A stretch of DNA of 46,972 nucleotides from Bacillota bacterium (GCA_029974635.1 JARKQY010000046.1:1-46972); one strand, 5' to 3'. Counted from the first letter of the stretch, positions 32,133-41,671 are shown. The notes: generated from the letters alone by a model not told the origin. Translations and numbers: made by a program.

Positions 32133-33758
32133 ATGTTGAGAAAAAAGCCCGAGCCTCAGGAAGTTAAGGATGAACTATTACAGAACTATCCGCCTAAAGT
32201 TGCCCGGAAGAGGGCCAAACATATCGTTTTGAATGATCCGGATCCTGAGGTCATGCCGCAGGTTGAAGCCAATGTAAGAACCATTCCGGGAATTATAACG
32301 CAGCGCGGTTGTACTTATGCGGGCTGTAAGGGAGTGGTTTTAGGTCCTACCCGGGATATTTTAAATATCACCCACGGACCCATTGGGTGCGGTTTTTATA
32401 GTTGGCTGACCCGCCGCAATCAAACCAAGCCTGAAAGTGACGCAGAAGCCAATTTGATGACTTATTGTTTTTCTACCGATATGCAAGATGAAAATATCGT
32501 ATTCGGCGGCGAGAAAAAGTTAAAACAGGCCGTCCGGGAAGCTTATGAAATTTTTAAACCAAAAGCCATCGGTATCTTTGCGACGTGTCCCGTGGGATTG
32601 ATTGGTGATGATGTCCATGCGGTGGCTCGGGAAATGAAAGAAGAACTTGGAATTAACGTCTTCGGTTTCAGTTGTGAGGGGTATAAAGGGGTCAGCCAGT
32701 CAGCCGGCCATCATATTGCCAACAACCAGCTTTTTAAGCATGTAGTAGGACTGGATGATACCCAGCATTCGGAGAAATATAAAATTAATCTCCTGGGTGA
32801 ATACAATATCGGCGGCGATGCGTTTGAACTGGAAAGTCTTTTGGAACGCGCCGGCATCAAACTTGTCGCCACTTTTAGCGGCAATTCCACTTATGGCAAA
32901 TTTGCCAACTCGCATACCGCCGATTTGAATGCGGTCATGTGCCACCGCTCCATTAACTACGTTGCGGAAATGATGGAGACTAAATATGGGATCCCATGGA
33001 TCAAAGTGAACTTTATCGGCGCCGAAAGCTCAGCCAAGTCCCTGCGGAAAATTGCCGCCTATTTTGAGGACCCGGATTTGATGGCCAAAGTAGAGGAGAT
33101 TATTGCCGCGGAAATGGCGGAAGTAAAAAAAGTACAGGATGATGTCCGTTCCCGTTGCCAGGGTAAAACGGCAATGTTATTCGTGGGCGGTTCCCGTGCC
33201 CATCATTACCAGGATTTGTTTCGGGAGATCGGCATGACGACAGTTGCGGCTGGTTATGAGTTTGCTCACCGGGATGACTATGAAGGCCGCCGGGTTATGC
33301 CCACGATTAAAGTGGATGCCGACAGCCGCAATATTGAGGAACTCGAGGTTGAGCCGGATACTACCCGTTTCCGGCCGCGCAAGAATGAGAGTGAACTCAA
33401 ATCCCTCCAGGAAAAGGGCTATCGTTTTAAAGATTATGACGGAATGATGCCGGAGATGGAGTCAAAAGTTTTGGTCATTGATGATATCACCCATTATGAA
33501 ACGGAAAAACTGATTGAAATCTATAAACCGGCGGTATTTTGTGCTGGAATCAAAGAGAAATTCGCCATTCAAAAGCTGGGAATCCCCTGTAAACAACTTC
33601 ATAGTTATGATTATGGCGGGCCTTACGCCGGATTTAAAGGGGCCATCAACTTTTATAAGGATATTGACCGGATGGTGAACACTAAAATCTGGCAACTCAT
33701 TGAAGCGCCGTGGCAAAAGAACCCTGAATTGATTGCTATGTATGTTAGTAACTACTAG
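32133..33758 (+). CDS. nifD: Nitrogenase MoFe protein alpha chain
   Basis: About 541 residues. P-cluster Cys ligands lie in GCTYAGCKG, HGPIGCGF and FATCPVGLIGDD. The FeMo-cofactor Cys is in NAVMCHRSINYV and the cofactor His in KQLHSYDYGGPYAGF. The active-site region VSQSAGHHIAN carries the His pair. A block of about 50 extra residues (about 385-435, VDADSRNIEELEVEP through YDGMMPEME) matches the insertion known from Clostridium pasteurianum NifD, whose length is close. ATG 32133 is chosen because CGGAGGTGA lies just before it; the upstream GTG 32124 is part of that site. Motifs point to Mo-type, not V- or Fe-only nitrogenase. Confidence 0.97.
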   Translation: MLRKKPEPQEVKDELLQNYPPKVARKRAKHIVLNDPDPEVMPQVEANVRTIPGIITQRGCTYAGCKGVVLGPTRDILNITHGPIGCGFYSWLTRRNQTKPESDAEANLMTYCFSTDMQDENIVFGGEKKLKQAVREAYEIFKPKAIGIFATCPVGLIGDDVHAVAREMKEELGINVFGFSCEGYKGVSQSAGHHIANNQLFKHVVGLDDTQHSEKYKINLLGEYNIGGDAFELESLLERAGIKLVATFSGNSTYGKFANSHTADLNAVMCHRSINYVAEMMETKYGIPWIKVNFIGAESSAKSLRKIAAYFEDPDLMAKVEEIIAAEMAEVKKVQDDVRSRCQGKTAMLFVGGSRAHHYQDLFREIGMTTVAAGYEFAHRDDYEGRRVMPTIKVDADSRNIEELEVEPDTTRFRPRKNESELKSLQEKGYRFKDYDGMMPEMESKVLVIDDITHYETEKLIEIYKPAVFCAGIKEKFAIQKLGIPCKQLHSYDYGGPYAGFKGAINFYKDIDRMVNTKIWQLIEAPWQKNPELIAMYVSNY

Positions 33759-33781
33759 TTATTGGCTAAGGAGTGAGAACC

Positions 33782-35158
33782 ATGTTGTTACGCCATACAA
33801 CGAAAGAGATTAAGGAACGAGAGGCTTTAACGGTGAATCCAGCCAAGACTTGCCAACCAATCGGGGCAATGTATGCCGCACTAGGGATCCATGGCTGCTT
33901 ACCACACAGCCATGGATCGCAAGGCTGTTGTTCCTATCACCGGAGTACCTTGACCCGGCATTACAAAGAACCGGTCATGGCCGGAACCAGTTCGTTCACG
34001 GAAGGCTCCTCGGTTTTCGGGGGGCAGGCCAATCTGTTGGAGGCCATTGGTAATATTTTCAGCATCTATCATCCGGATGTAATTGCGGTTCACACGACTT
34101 GTTTGTCGGAAACCATCGGGGATGATATACCGCAGATAGTTTCCAAGGCGAAAGAAGATGGAAAAATTCCCGCCGGAAAATACGTCATTCATACGAATAC
34201 GCCAAGTTACGTTGGTTCTCATGTGACAGGCTTCGCCAACATGACCCGCAGTATGGTGGAGTATTTTTCCGCAAACACCGGAGTGAAAAAGAATCAAGTT
34301 AATGTTATACCCGGATGGGTAGAACCTTCGGATATGCGTGAAATTAAAAGGTTAGCCAAGGAGTTGGGCGTAAAGATCGTTTTATTCCCGGATACCTCGG
34401 ATGTTCTGGATGCTCCCCAAACCGGCCGGCATCAATTTTATCCCAAGGGGGGCGTGACCATTCCGGAATTAATAAGCACCGGGGATAGTCTGGCAACCAT
34501 TGCCCTCGGCCGGTTTGCTTCTACTTCGGCAGCGGAAGCCCTGGATGCGAAATGCAAAGTTCCGTGCGAAATCTTGGATTTGCCCATTGGCCTGGAGGCT
34601 ACCGACCGGTTCATCGATACGCTGCGTACAGTGGCCGGTGTGAATGTCCCGGATTCCATCACGGAGGAACGGGGGCGGTTGGTGGATGTCATTACCGATA
34701 TGGAACAGTATTTCTATAATAAAAAAGTAGCCCTGTTTGGGGATCCGGATCAATTGATTGCCCTGACCGAGTTTCTGGTCACCTTGGATATGCAGCCGGT
34801 TCATATTGTGACGGGAACTCAAGGTAAGCGTTTCGAGGAGCGGATCAGGAAAATCCTGAAAAGCAAGGTTCCCAACGCCAATGTGCGGCAGTCCGGCGAT
34901 ATGTTTCTACTGCATCAATGGATCAAAAATGAACCGGTGGACCTGTTGATTGGAAATACTTATGGCAAATATATCTCCAAAGATGATGATATACCGTTTA
35001 TCCGCTTTGGATTCCCCATTCTGGACCGGGTAGGGCATTCATATTTTCCGACGGTTGGATATCAGGGCGGAATAAGACTTTTGGAGAAGATTTTAGATGC
35101 TGTGCTGGAACGTCAGGATCGGGATGCCGGCGATACCAATATCGAACTGGTGATGTAA
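33782..35158 (+). CDS. nifK: Nitrogenase MoFe protein beta chain
   Basis: About 458 residues, the short form that lacks the N-terminal extension of proteobacterial NifK, as in Clostridium pasteurianum. P-cluster ligands are in NPAKTCQPIGAM, GSQGCCSYHR and HTTCLSETIGDD, and the Ser in SSFTEGSSVFGG is the usual switch residue. It forms the alpha2-beta2 protein with NifD. ATG 33782 with AAGGAG upstream is preferred over GTG 33773. The gene follows nifD by about 20 bases. Confidence 0.97.
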   Translation: MLLRHTTKEIKEREALTVNPAKTCQPIGAMYAALGIHGCLPHSHGSQGCCSYHRSTLTRHYKEPVMAGTSSFTEGSSVFGGQANLLEAIGNIFSIYHPDVIAVHTTCLSETIGDDIPQIVSKAKEDGKIPAGKYVIHTNTPSYVGSHVTGFANMTRSMVEYFSANTGVKKNQVNVIPGWVEPSDMREIKRLAKELGVKIVLFPDTSDVLDAPQTGRHQFYPKGGVTIPELISTGDSLATIALGRFASTSAAEALDAKCKVPCEILDLPIGLEATDRFIDTLRTVAGVNVPDSITEERGRLVDVITDMEQYFYNKKVALFGDPDQLIALTEFLVTLDMQPVHIVTGTQGKRFEERIRKILKSKVPNANVRQSGDMFLLHQWIKNEPVDLLIGNTYGKYISKDDDIPFIRFGFPILDRVGHSYFPTVGYQGGIRLLEKILDAVLERQDRDAGDTNIELVM

Positions 35159-35190
35159 TCAGCCATTTTTATTGCAAAGGAGTGAGTTCG

Positions 35191-36624
35191 TTGGCTATAT
35201 TGGAACAAAGGCAAAAACAGGTCTATACAAAAGGTCAGTCTGTGTTTGAAATGGAATGCAACAAACCGAGTTTAGCGGGTTCAGTCAGCCAACGGGCTTG
35301 CGTCTTTTGTGGTTCCCGGGTTGTTTTGTACCCGATAGCCGACGCAGTACATCTGGTTCATGGACCCATTGGGTGCGCCGCTTATACTTGGGATATCCGG
35401 GGAGCCCTTTCATCCGGTCCGGAGCTCCATCGTTTGAGTTTTTCCACGGATTTACAAGAGCTGGATGTGATCAACGGCGGTGAACAGAAGTTATACTGCG
35501 CCTTATCGGAACTCATCGACCGTTATCATCCCAATGCCGCATTTGTGTATTCTACTTGCATCATTGGAGTCATCGGCGATGACGTGGCCGCTGTCTGTAA
35601 AAAAGTGAGTTTGGAAAAAGGGATTCCGGTGTTGCCGGTAGATTCCGAGGGTTTTAAAGGGACCAAAAAGGATGGCTACCGGGCAGCCTGTAGCGCCTTA
35701 TTTAAACTTACCGGGCAAATCCCGGTTGATAATATGTCCCAATACAGTATGAACATTATGGGCGAGTTTAATATCGCCGGTGAAACATGGCTGATTCGTT
35801 CCTATTATGAGAATATGGGCATTCAAGTAGTGTCTTGTTTAACGGGGGATACCCGGATTGATGACATACAGCGTTCTCATGGAGCTGCTTTAAATGTGGT
35901 GCAATGTTCCGGTTCCATGGTGTATTTGGCCAAAATGTTTGAGGAACATTACGGTACACCTTATCTTAGGGTCGCCTATTTCGGGATCGAAGATATGTCC
36001 GAAGCCCTGTACAGTGTGGCCAAATTTTTTAAAGATCCTGAGATTATGAGGCGAGCCCGGGAATTGGTCCGGGAAGAAGTAGAAGTGATCTATCCGAAGC
36101 TGCTGGAATATCAGCAAAAATTAACCGGAAAAAGGGCCGCCGTGTATGTGGGGGGAGCGTTTAAAGCATTTGCTCTCGTCAGAGCATTAAGGCTTTTGGG
36201 AATGAAGGTTGTGATGGTTGGTTCGCAGACCGGGAATAAAGATGACTATCAACAGTTACGTAACATATGTGATGAAGGAACGATTATTGTTGACGACTCC
36301 AATCCATTGGAATTATCCGCGTTTTTACGGGAACAAGAAGTGGATCTCTTTATCGGCGGGGTCAAGGAACGGCCATTGGCCTACAAATTAGGAATTGGGT
36401 TCTGCGACCATAACCACGAACGGAAAAAACCATTGGCCGGATTTGCCGGAATGCTGAATTTCGCGGCAGAGATATACTCTTCGGTCCATAGCCCGGTCTG
36501 GAGACTGTCGCCTTATCGTCAAAAATCAAACCAGGATGCAGCGGATAAAACGGATTTCCAGGATTCAAAGGCTTGTGTTTTTGACAGCCCAACCGGCTTT
36601 AGCCGGGTTTATAAAAATGCCTAA
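35191..36624 (+). CDS. nifE: FeMo-cofactor scaffold protein NifE
   Basis: About 477 residues and homologous to NifD. Conserved blocks are RACVFCGSRVVLYPIADAVH-like at the N-terminus, HGPIGCAAYTWD, FSTDLQELDVINGGEQKL and YSTCIIGVIGDD. With NifN it receives the NifB-cofactor and matures it with Mo and homocitrate. The likely start is TTG 35191, with AAAGGAG 8 bases before; GTG 35182 is too close to that site. The C-terminal 35 residues after YRQK are not conserved and may be a tail. Confidence 0.94.
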   Translation: MAILEQRQKQVYTKGQSVFEMECNKPSLAGSVSQRACVFCGSRVVLYPIADAVHLVHGPIGCAAYTWDIRGALSSGPELHRLSFSTDLQELDVINGGEQKLYCALSELIDRYHPNAAFVYSTCIIGVIGDDVAAVCKKVSLEKGIPVLPVDSEGFKGTKKDGYRAACSALFKLTGQIPVDNMSQYSMNIMGEFNIAGETWLIRSYYENMGIQVVSCLTGDTRIDDIQRSHGAALNVVQCSGSMVYLAKMFEEHYGTPYLRVAYFGIEDMSEALYSVAKFFKDPEIMRRARELVREEVEVIYPKLLEYQQKLTGKRAAVYVGGAFKAFALVRALRLLGMKVVMVGSQTGNKDDYQQLRNICDEGTIIVDDSNPLELSAFLREQEVDLFIGGVKERPLAYKLGIGFCDHNHERKKPLAGFAGMLNFAAEIYSSVHSPVWRLSPYRQKSNQDAADKTDFQDSKACVFDSPTGFSRVYKNA

Positions 36625-36753
36625 CCGTGTCGTGTCCCCAGGGGCGCGTTGCGGCGGAGATAAAACACTATCAACAATCTTTTACGATAGAGCCAAAACA
36701 TGGCAACTCTTTTAGACATTTATTTTACCGGCTTTACCTGGGGAGGTGTTCAG

Positions 36754-38121
36754 ATGGCCAATTGTGATGAAGCCTTAAAAAATGCATCGGTAGTAACCAC
36801 TAACGCTTGCAAGCTGTGTACGCCTTTAGGGGCTTGCATTGCCATAAGGGGTATCGAAGGGGCTATGCCCATGCTGCACGGTTCACAAGGTTGCGCCACG
36901 TATATGCGGCGTTATGTTATCAGCCATTTCAGGGAACCGATCGACATTGCTTCTTCTAACTTCACCGAAAACACCACCATTTTTGGCGGCAAGGGAAATC
37001 TCGCTACCGGATTAAATAATGTCATAGCCCAATATAACCCCGATCTGATTGGCGTAGCGACAACTTGTTTAAGTGAAACCATCGGGGAGGATCTTCCGTC
37101 CCTGATCAAGCAATATCAAACGGAAACGGAGGCCCAGAAACAACCGTTCATCATTCCGATATCAACGCCCAGCTACCGGGGTACTCATATCAACGGGTTT
37201 CAGACTGCGGTACGGGCGGTAGTTGCAGGATTAGCCAAAGAGGATTTACCGCAAAAACAACTGAATATTCTGCCGGGACTGGTTTCGCCCGCAGATATTT
37301 ATTATATAAAAGAAATACTGGCCGAATACGGTCTGAAATATGCGCTCCTTCCCGATTATTCAGAAACACTCGACGGGCCCACCTGGGATGAATACCAGTC
37401 AATTCCCGCCGGAGGTACACCGATTGCAGCCATCCAAAGTATGGGTTCTGCGGTTGGAACTTTAGAGTTCGGACGGACCCTGGACTCCGGGCAAACCGCC
37501 GGCGGTTTGCTGCAGGAACGATTTAAAGTACCTAATTACCTGTTAGGCATGCCCATTGGAGTCCGGGGAACAGATCAGTTTTTTGAAGTATTGAAAACCA
37601 TTACCCGGCAGGATATGCCCAATAAATACCGCTACGAGCGGGGACGGTTAATTGATGCGTATATTGACGGACACAAGTACGTTTTTGAGAAAAAAGCCGT
37701 GGTTTATGGCGAGGAAGATCTGGTAGCCGGGTTGGCCGGGTTTTTGGCGGAGGTTGGAATCATTCCGGTGCTATGCGCTTCCGGCGGCAAGAGTGGACGG
37801 CTCTCCCAGGCCATCCGGGAAGCAGCTCCGGAAATAGCGGATCAAGTCATGGTCCAGGAAGGAATTGACTTTATGGAGATTGCGGAAGAGACGGAGCGGC
37901 TGGGTGCGGATCTTTTAATCGGCAATAGTAAAGGGTATCAGATTGCCCGCAGCTTAAAAATTCCTTTAATACGGGTTGGTTTTCCCATCCATGACCGTTT
38001 TGGCGGGCAGCGACTGTTGCATTTGGGTTATCGCGGGACCGGAGAATTGTTTGACCGGATTGTCAATGCCATATTGGCTCATCGCCAGGAAGCTTCGCCG
38101 GTTGGTTACAGCTATTTGTAA
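36754..38121 (+). CDS. nifN: FeMo-cofactor scaffold protein NifN
   Basis: About 455 residues and homologous to NifK. Conserved blocks are TNACKLCTPLGACIAIRGIEG, HGSQGCATYMRRY, SSNFTENTTIFGGKGNL and TTCLSETIGEDLPS. It forms the NifEN scaffold with NifE. ATG 36754 with GGGGAGGTG upstream is chosen; the frame is open from 36700, but that part has no ribosome binding site. The 129-bp gap after nifE is the widest break between nifH and nifB; no terminator or promoter was recognised in it. Confidence 0.94.
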   Translation: MANCDEALKNASVVTTNACKLCTPLGACIAIRGIEGAMPMLHGSQGCATYMRRYVISHFREPIDIASSNFTENTTIFGGKGNLATGLNNVIAQYNPDLIGVATTCLSETIGEDLPSLIKQYQTETEAQKQPFIIPISTPSYRGTHINGFQTAVRAVVAGLAKEDLPQKQLNILPGLVSPADIYYIKEILAEYGLKYALLPDYSETLDGPTWDEYQSIPAGGTPIAAIQSMGSAVGTLEFGRTLDSGQTAGGLLQERFKVPNYLLGMPIGVRGTDQFFEVLKTITRQDMPNKYRYERGRLIDAYIDGHKYVFEKKAVVYGEEDLVAGLAGFLAEVGIIPVLCASGGKSGRLSQAIREAAPEIADQVMVQEGIDFMEIAEETERLGADLLIGNSKGYQIARSLKIPLIRVGFPIHDRFGGQRLLHLGYRGTGELFDRIVNAILAHRQEASPVGYSYL

Positions 38122-38156
38122 ATTATACTAAGCCTATTATAATGAGGATGATTGTG

Positions 38157-39416
38157 ATGACCTTGAATATATTCAATCACCCCTGCTTTCATAAGGACGT
38201 CCGGCACCAGTTTGGACGGGTCCATCTGCCGGTGGCGCCAAAGTGCAATATTCAATGCAATTATTGCAACCGTAAATACAATTGCGCCAATGAGAACCGG
38301 CCTGGCGTCACCGTAGCCACCTTAAGTCCCCAGCAGGCGTTATCATACCTGGAAGAAGTTGTAAATAAAGATCCGCGAATCACGGTAGCCGGCATTGCCG
38401 GACCGGGAGACCCTTTCGCCAATCCGCTGGAGACCGTGAAAACCTTGGAGCTGGTTAGGGAACGGTTTCCGGAAATGTTATTATGCGTTTCCACCAACGG
38501 ACTGAATATCGCGCCATATATCAATGCGCTGGCGGATTTAAAGGTCAGTCATGTCACCATTACCATCAATGCTGTTAATCCGGATCTGGGTATGCAAATT
38601 TATGCCTGGGTCCGTGACGGGAAACTGATTTATCGGGGCCGGGCGGCGGCAGAGTTGTTGTTGGAAAGACAGTTGCAAGCGGTCTCCTTATTAAAACAAG
38701 CCGGAATCATCGTCAAAATAAATTCCATCATCATTCCGGGTATTAATGACGAACATTTTGCAAGTATAGCACAAAAAGCAGCCGAACTGGGTGCGGACTT
38801 GTTTAATTGTATCCCGTTGCTTCCTACTGCGGATACGGTATTTCATGATGTTCCCGAACCATCGCCGGAGACAATTAGGGAAATTAGGCAGCGGATCAAA
38901 AAATACTTGCCGCAGATGGAGCATTGCAACCGTTGCCGGGCGGATGCGGTGGGATTGCTGGGAGAGGCTCCGGTTGAGGAGTTCCGGCGTATGTTGCACC
39001 AAAGTTCCCGGTTGACCACAAATCCTGATAATGACCGCCCGTATGTGGCGGTTGCAAGTCAGGAGGGGGTTTTGGTTAACCAGCATTTGGGCGAAGCTTC
39101 CCGTTTGTTGATCTTTGCAAAGACCGATACCGGAATCCGGTTGGTGGAAACACGGAAAACCCCGGAGCCGGGGACCGGGAAACAGCGTTGGATCCAGCTG
39201 GCGGGAATTATTAAGGATTGTTGCATCCTTTTGGTAAACGGTATCGGAACGAGTCCCCGGGAGGTTCTGGAGTATGAAGGAATCACCATTTTTGTAACCC
39301 AGGGATTAATCGCCGAAGAATTACGATCGATTTTTGAGGGCAGGAACCCGCAAAGGATCATTCGCCGGAAACCCGGGTGTGGTGGGTGTTCCGGAGGTGG
39401 TTTGGGTTGCGGTTAA
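38157..39416 (+). CDS. nifB: NifB radical SAM enzyme with a NifX-like C-terminal domain
   Basis: About 419 residues. The radical SAM motif is in APKCNIQCNYCNRKYNC (Cx3Cx2C plus an extra Cys). AGPGDPFANP, STNGLNI and INSIIIPGIND are typical NifB blocks, and a CNRCRADAVG motif (about residue 265) gives ligands for another cluster. Residues about 300-405 are a NifX/NafY-like domain that carries NifB-cofactor. The tail is rich in Cys and Gly (PGCGGCSGGGLGCG). It makes the 8Fe-9S-C core of FeMo-cofactor. ATG 38157 with GAGGA upstream is preferred to ATG 38142. Confidence 0.96.
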   Translation: MTLNIFNHPCFHKDVRHQFGRVHLPVAPKCNIQCNYCNRKYNCANENRPGVTVATLSPQQALSYLEEVVNKDPRITVAGIAGPGDPFANPLETVKTLELVRERFPEMLLCVSTNGLNIAPYINALADLKVSHVTITINAVNPDLGMQIYAWVRDGKLIYRGRAAAELLLERQLQAVSLLKQAGIIVKINSIIIPGINDEHFASIAQKAAELGADLFNCIPLLPTADTVFHDVPEPSPETIREIRQRIKKYLPQMEHCNRCRADAVGLLGEAPVEEFRRMLHQSSRLTTNPDNDRPYVAVASQEGVLVNQHLGEASRLLIFAKTDTGIRLVETRKTPEPGTGKQRWIQLAGIIKDCCILLVNGIGTSPREVLEYEGITIFVTQGLIAEELRSIFEGRNPQRIIRRKPGCGGCSGGGLGCG

Positions 39417-39444
39417 TATTATAAAAGGTTAAGGGGGAAGCATC

Positions 39445-39747
39445 ATGGAAAAGCCGAAACATCACATTTTTGTTTGTTCCAGTTCCCGGGTAAGCGGAGA
39501 ACCAAAGGGTTTCTGTAACAAAAACGCCGCCGGCCTCATTCAATATCTGCAATCGGAGCTTAATGACCGGGATCTGGAGAATGTCGTGGTCACCAATACC
39601 GGATGTCTGAAAGCGTGCGATCGCGGTCCGGTAATGGTTATTTATCCGGAAGGGTATTGGTACGGCGGTTTGAATGAAGATGTCATTGATGAGATTCTGG
39701 ATGCTTTGGAATCAGGAAAACCGGCGGAGGAATATCTTTTAAAATAA
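39445..39747 (+). CDS. Thioredoxin-like [2Fe-2S] ferredoxin
   Basis: A 100-residue protein with four Cys in thioredoxin-like ferredoxin order: Cys in HIFVCSSSR, Cys in KGFCNKNAA, and the pair GCLKACDRGP. YPEGYWYGGL follows as in the Clostridium pasteurianum and Aquifex [2Fe-2S] ferredoxins. A protein of this type is associated with the MoFe protein in C. pasteurianum. It probably carries electrons for nitrogenase or for cofactor synthesis. It lies in the nif operon between nifB and nifV. Confidence 0.93.
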   Translation: MEKPKHHIFVCSSSRVSGEPKGFCNKNAAGLIQYLQSELNDRDLENVVVTNTGCLKACDRGPVMVIYPEGYWYGGLNEDVIDEILDALESGKPAEEYLLK

Positions 39748-39852
39748 GGTTATTAGTGATTAGTTTTCTAGTTGTCTAGTTATCAAAAGAACTATGGAAC
39801 TTGAAAACTACTGGCATGCGATATGCGCTTTGGGCGGTTTGGAGGTGAAGCC

Positions 39853-40995
39853 ATGTCCCTTGGGTATAATACGAATCCGGTTTGGTTGATAGATAGCACT
39901 CTTCGAGAAGGAGAGCAAGCTCCGGGAGTTGTTTTTGCCTTGGATGAAAAGATTGCCATTGCCAAACTCCTTGCCGGATTGGGAGTTCCTGAGCTTGAGG
40001 CCGGAATCCCGGCGATGGGGACTGCGGCCATGGAGGAGATTCGCGCTATTGCCGCGTTGAATTTGGACTGCCGTTTGACCTGCTGGTGCCGGGCTAAAAT
40101 CAAAGATATCGATATGGCCTTGAAGTGCGGCGCCACCGGGGTCCATATCGCTTTTCCGGTTTCTCCCGTTCTCTTGAAGGCGATGAATAAAAATACCGTA
40201 TGGGTTCTCGAGAGTTTACAGGAGATATTGGCTTATGCCCGGCCGCGTTGCCAGTTTCTTTCGGTGGGCGCTCAAGACGCTTCCAGAACCGATCTTCGTT
40301 TTTTAGTCCGTTTCGCAGCCCTAGCCACCGAATATGGGGCTGAGCGGGTTCGTATTGCAGATACCGTAGGAGTTCTAACTCCCCGGCAAATCACTTTTAT
40401 ATTTCAACATCTTTGTACCGCATTACCAGCGGTTGACTTTGAGTTTCACGGGCATAATGATTTGGGAATGGCTACCGCCAATACGGTTACGGCCATTGAT
40501 GCCGGCGCCCGGAGCGCAAGTGTAACGGTGAACGGTATTGGTGAGCGGGCTGGAAACGCAGCCTTGGAAGAAGTCATCATGGCTTTAAAAGTTGTAAAGC
40601 GGCAACTTAATGGGATGGATACGAAGAGCCTGGCCGAACTCAGTGAAACGGTGGCCCTGGCTTCCGGACGGCCGATTCCGGTGAACAAGCCAGTGACCGG
40701 CAGCGCAGTTTTTCAACATGAATCGGGAATTCATTGCCAGAGTCTCCTGGTGGACCGGTCTACCTATGAACCTTTCCCGGCGGCCGAAATCGGCCGGACT
40801 GTACCGGAATTAGTGTTTGGAAAACATTCAGGCACTTCATCGCTGCAATATCTTTTGGCCAAACTGAGGCTGCCGGCTGATGCGTCACAGATCAAAATAC
40901 TCCTGGAACAACTACGCCAGTTGGCGATTCAACAAAAACGGGCTTGTTCCGTTGATGAAGTTAGAAATCTTTATGACGGAATAATAAAGATATGA
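39853..40995 (+). CDS. nifV: Homocitrate synthase
   Basis: About 380 residues with an HMGL-like barrel: LIDSTLREGEQAPGVVF with the metal-binding Asp and catalytic Arg, FHGHNDLGMATAN with the metal His pair, and NGIGERAGNAALEEV. The C-terminal part with HESGIHCQSLLVD and GKHSGTSSL fits NifV/LeuA relatives. It condenses acetyl-CoA and 2-oxoglutarate to homocitrate, the organic part of FeMo-cofactor. Being last in the nif operon favours NifV over isopropylmalate synthase. ATG 39853 with GGAGGTGA upstream is chosen. A strong terminator starts within the stop region. Confidence 0.95.
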   Translation: MSLGYNTNPVWLIDSTLREGEQAPGVVFALDEKIAIAKLLAGLGVPELEAGIPAMGTAAMEEIRAIAALNLDCRLTCWCRAKIKDIDMALKCGATGVHIAFPVSPVLLKAMNKNTVWVLESLQEILAYARPRCQFLSVGAQDASRTDLRFLVRFAALATEYGAERVRIADTVGVLTPRQITFIFQHLCTALPAVDFEFHGHNDLGMATANTVTAIDAGARSASVTVNGIGERAGNAALEEVIMALKVVKRQLNGMDTKSLAELSETVALASGRPIPVNKPVTGSAVFQHESGIHCQSLLVDRSTYEPFPAAEIGRTVPELVFGKHSGTSSLQYLLAKLRLPADASQIKILLEQLRQLAIQQKRACSVDEVRNLYDGIIKI

Positions 40996-41027
40996 AAAAT
41001 CCCTTGATTTATCAAGGGATTTTTCAT
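40992..41027. terminator. Bidirectional terminator between nifV and the SleB-like gene
   Basis: Two perfect 16-bp arms (40992-41007 and 41012-41027) surround TTTA, with a CCCTTGA/TCAAGGG core flanked by A5 and T5 runs. It overlaps the nifV stop and the end of the minus-strand hydrolase gene, so it serves both. Confidence 0.92.
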
Positions 41028-41671
41028 ACTGCAAAGTAATGACGGCCGATTTTTTGGACAACCGGGCGGGACCAAATCCAGCGGGATGTTGTTTTTCCAG
41101 GATTATAAAAATATACCGCTCCATTGGTAGGATCCCATCCGGATACAGCCAGTTGCGCGGCCTTGATTGCCTGCTGGTTCGGTGTCATCCAGATTTGGCC
41201 GTCCCGTACCGTACAGAATTCTCCCCGTTTGAAAATGATTTGCGATAGTGTTTTGGGAAAACGCGCATCATGTAGCCGGTTGAGCAAGACCGCCCCGACC
41301 GCTACCTGTCCTTCCAGCGGCTCCCCCCTTGCTTCAGCATGAATGACTCGTGCTAAAAGATAGGTATCTATTCCAGTTTGAGCATTCAGGTTGATTTCTG
41401 GAGCCGGTTGTTTGGCTTGCACATTCTCACTGATAGTTTTGATATTTTTGTTTTCAAAATCAGCGGCCAAAGTTGTCTCCGCTGGTTTTGTTTTTGCGAT
41501 AGCCGGTTTCGTTGCTACGATTTTCTTTATCGGACGGGGAGGTAACGCTGCCGTTTTCTGCGTAGCGGTTGTTAACGTAAAACAACTGATGGGAAGCGAT
41601 AAAGTTAGTCCCGCAAGCATAATACCGGAAACCCATTTACTTGTTTTATGACTTCGAATTAAAGTAAGCAT
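41024..41671 (-). CDS. SleB-like cell-wall hydrolase
   Basis: About 215 residues. A signal peptide (about 10-35) and a Lys/Pro/Ala-rich linker (about 36-100) lead to a Hydrolase_2 domain (about 105-215): DTYLLARVIHAEARGEP with the catalytic Glu, GQVAVGAVLLNRLHD, and GAVYFYNPGKTTSRWIW. This domain is found in the spore cortex-lytic transglycosylase SleB and in the vegetative/sporulation CwlJ type. It lacks an N-terminal peptidoglycan-binding domain, so it is shorter than SleB itself. ATG 41671 with AAAGGAGGG upstream is chosen. Confidence 0.9.
   Translation of the reverse strand: MLTLIRSHKTSKWVSGIMLAGLTLSLPISCFTLTTATQKTAALPPRPIKKIVATKPAIAKTKPAETTLAADFENKNIKTISENVQAKQPAPEINLNAQTGIDTYLLARVIHAEARGEPLEGQVAVGAVLLNRLHDARFPKTLSQIIFKRGEFCTVRDGQIWMTPNQQAIKAAQLAVSGWDPTNGAVYFYNPGKTTSRWIWSRPVVQKIGRHYFAV

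Noticed and set aside
33899..34297. Minus-strand ORF inside nifK
   Set aside because: nifK is certain on the opposite strand; the ORF is a by-product of codon bias.
39853..40995. 2-Isopropylmalate synthase (LeuA) instead of NifV
   Set aside because: The protein is about 380 residues without the long C-terminal regulatory domain of LeuA, and it closes the nif operon.
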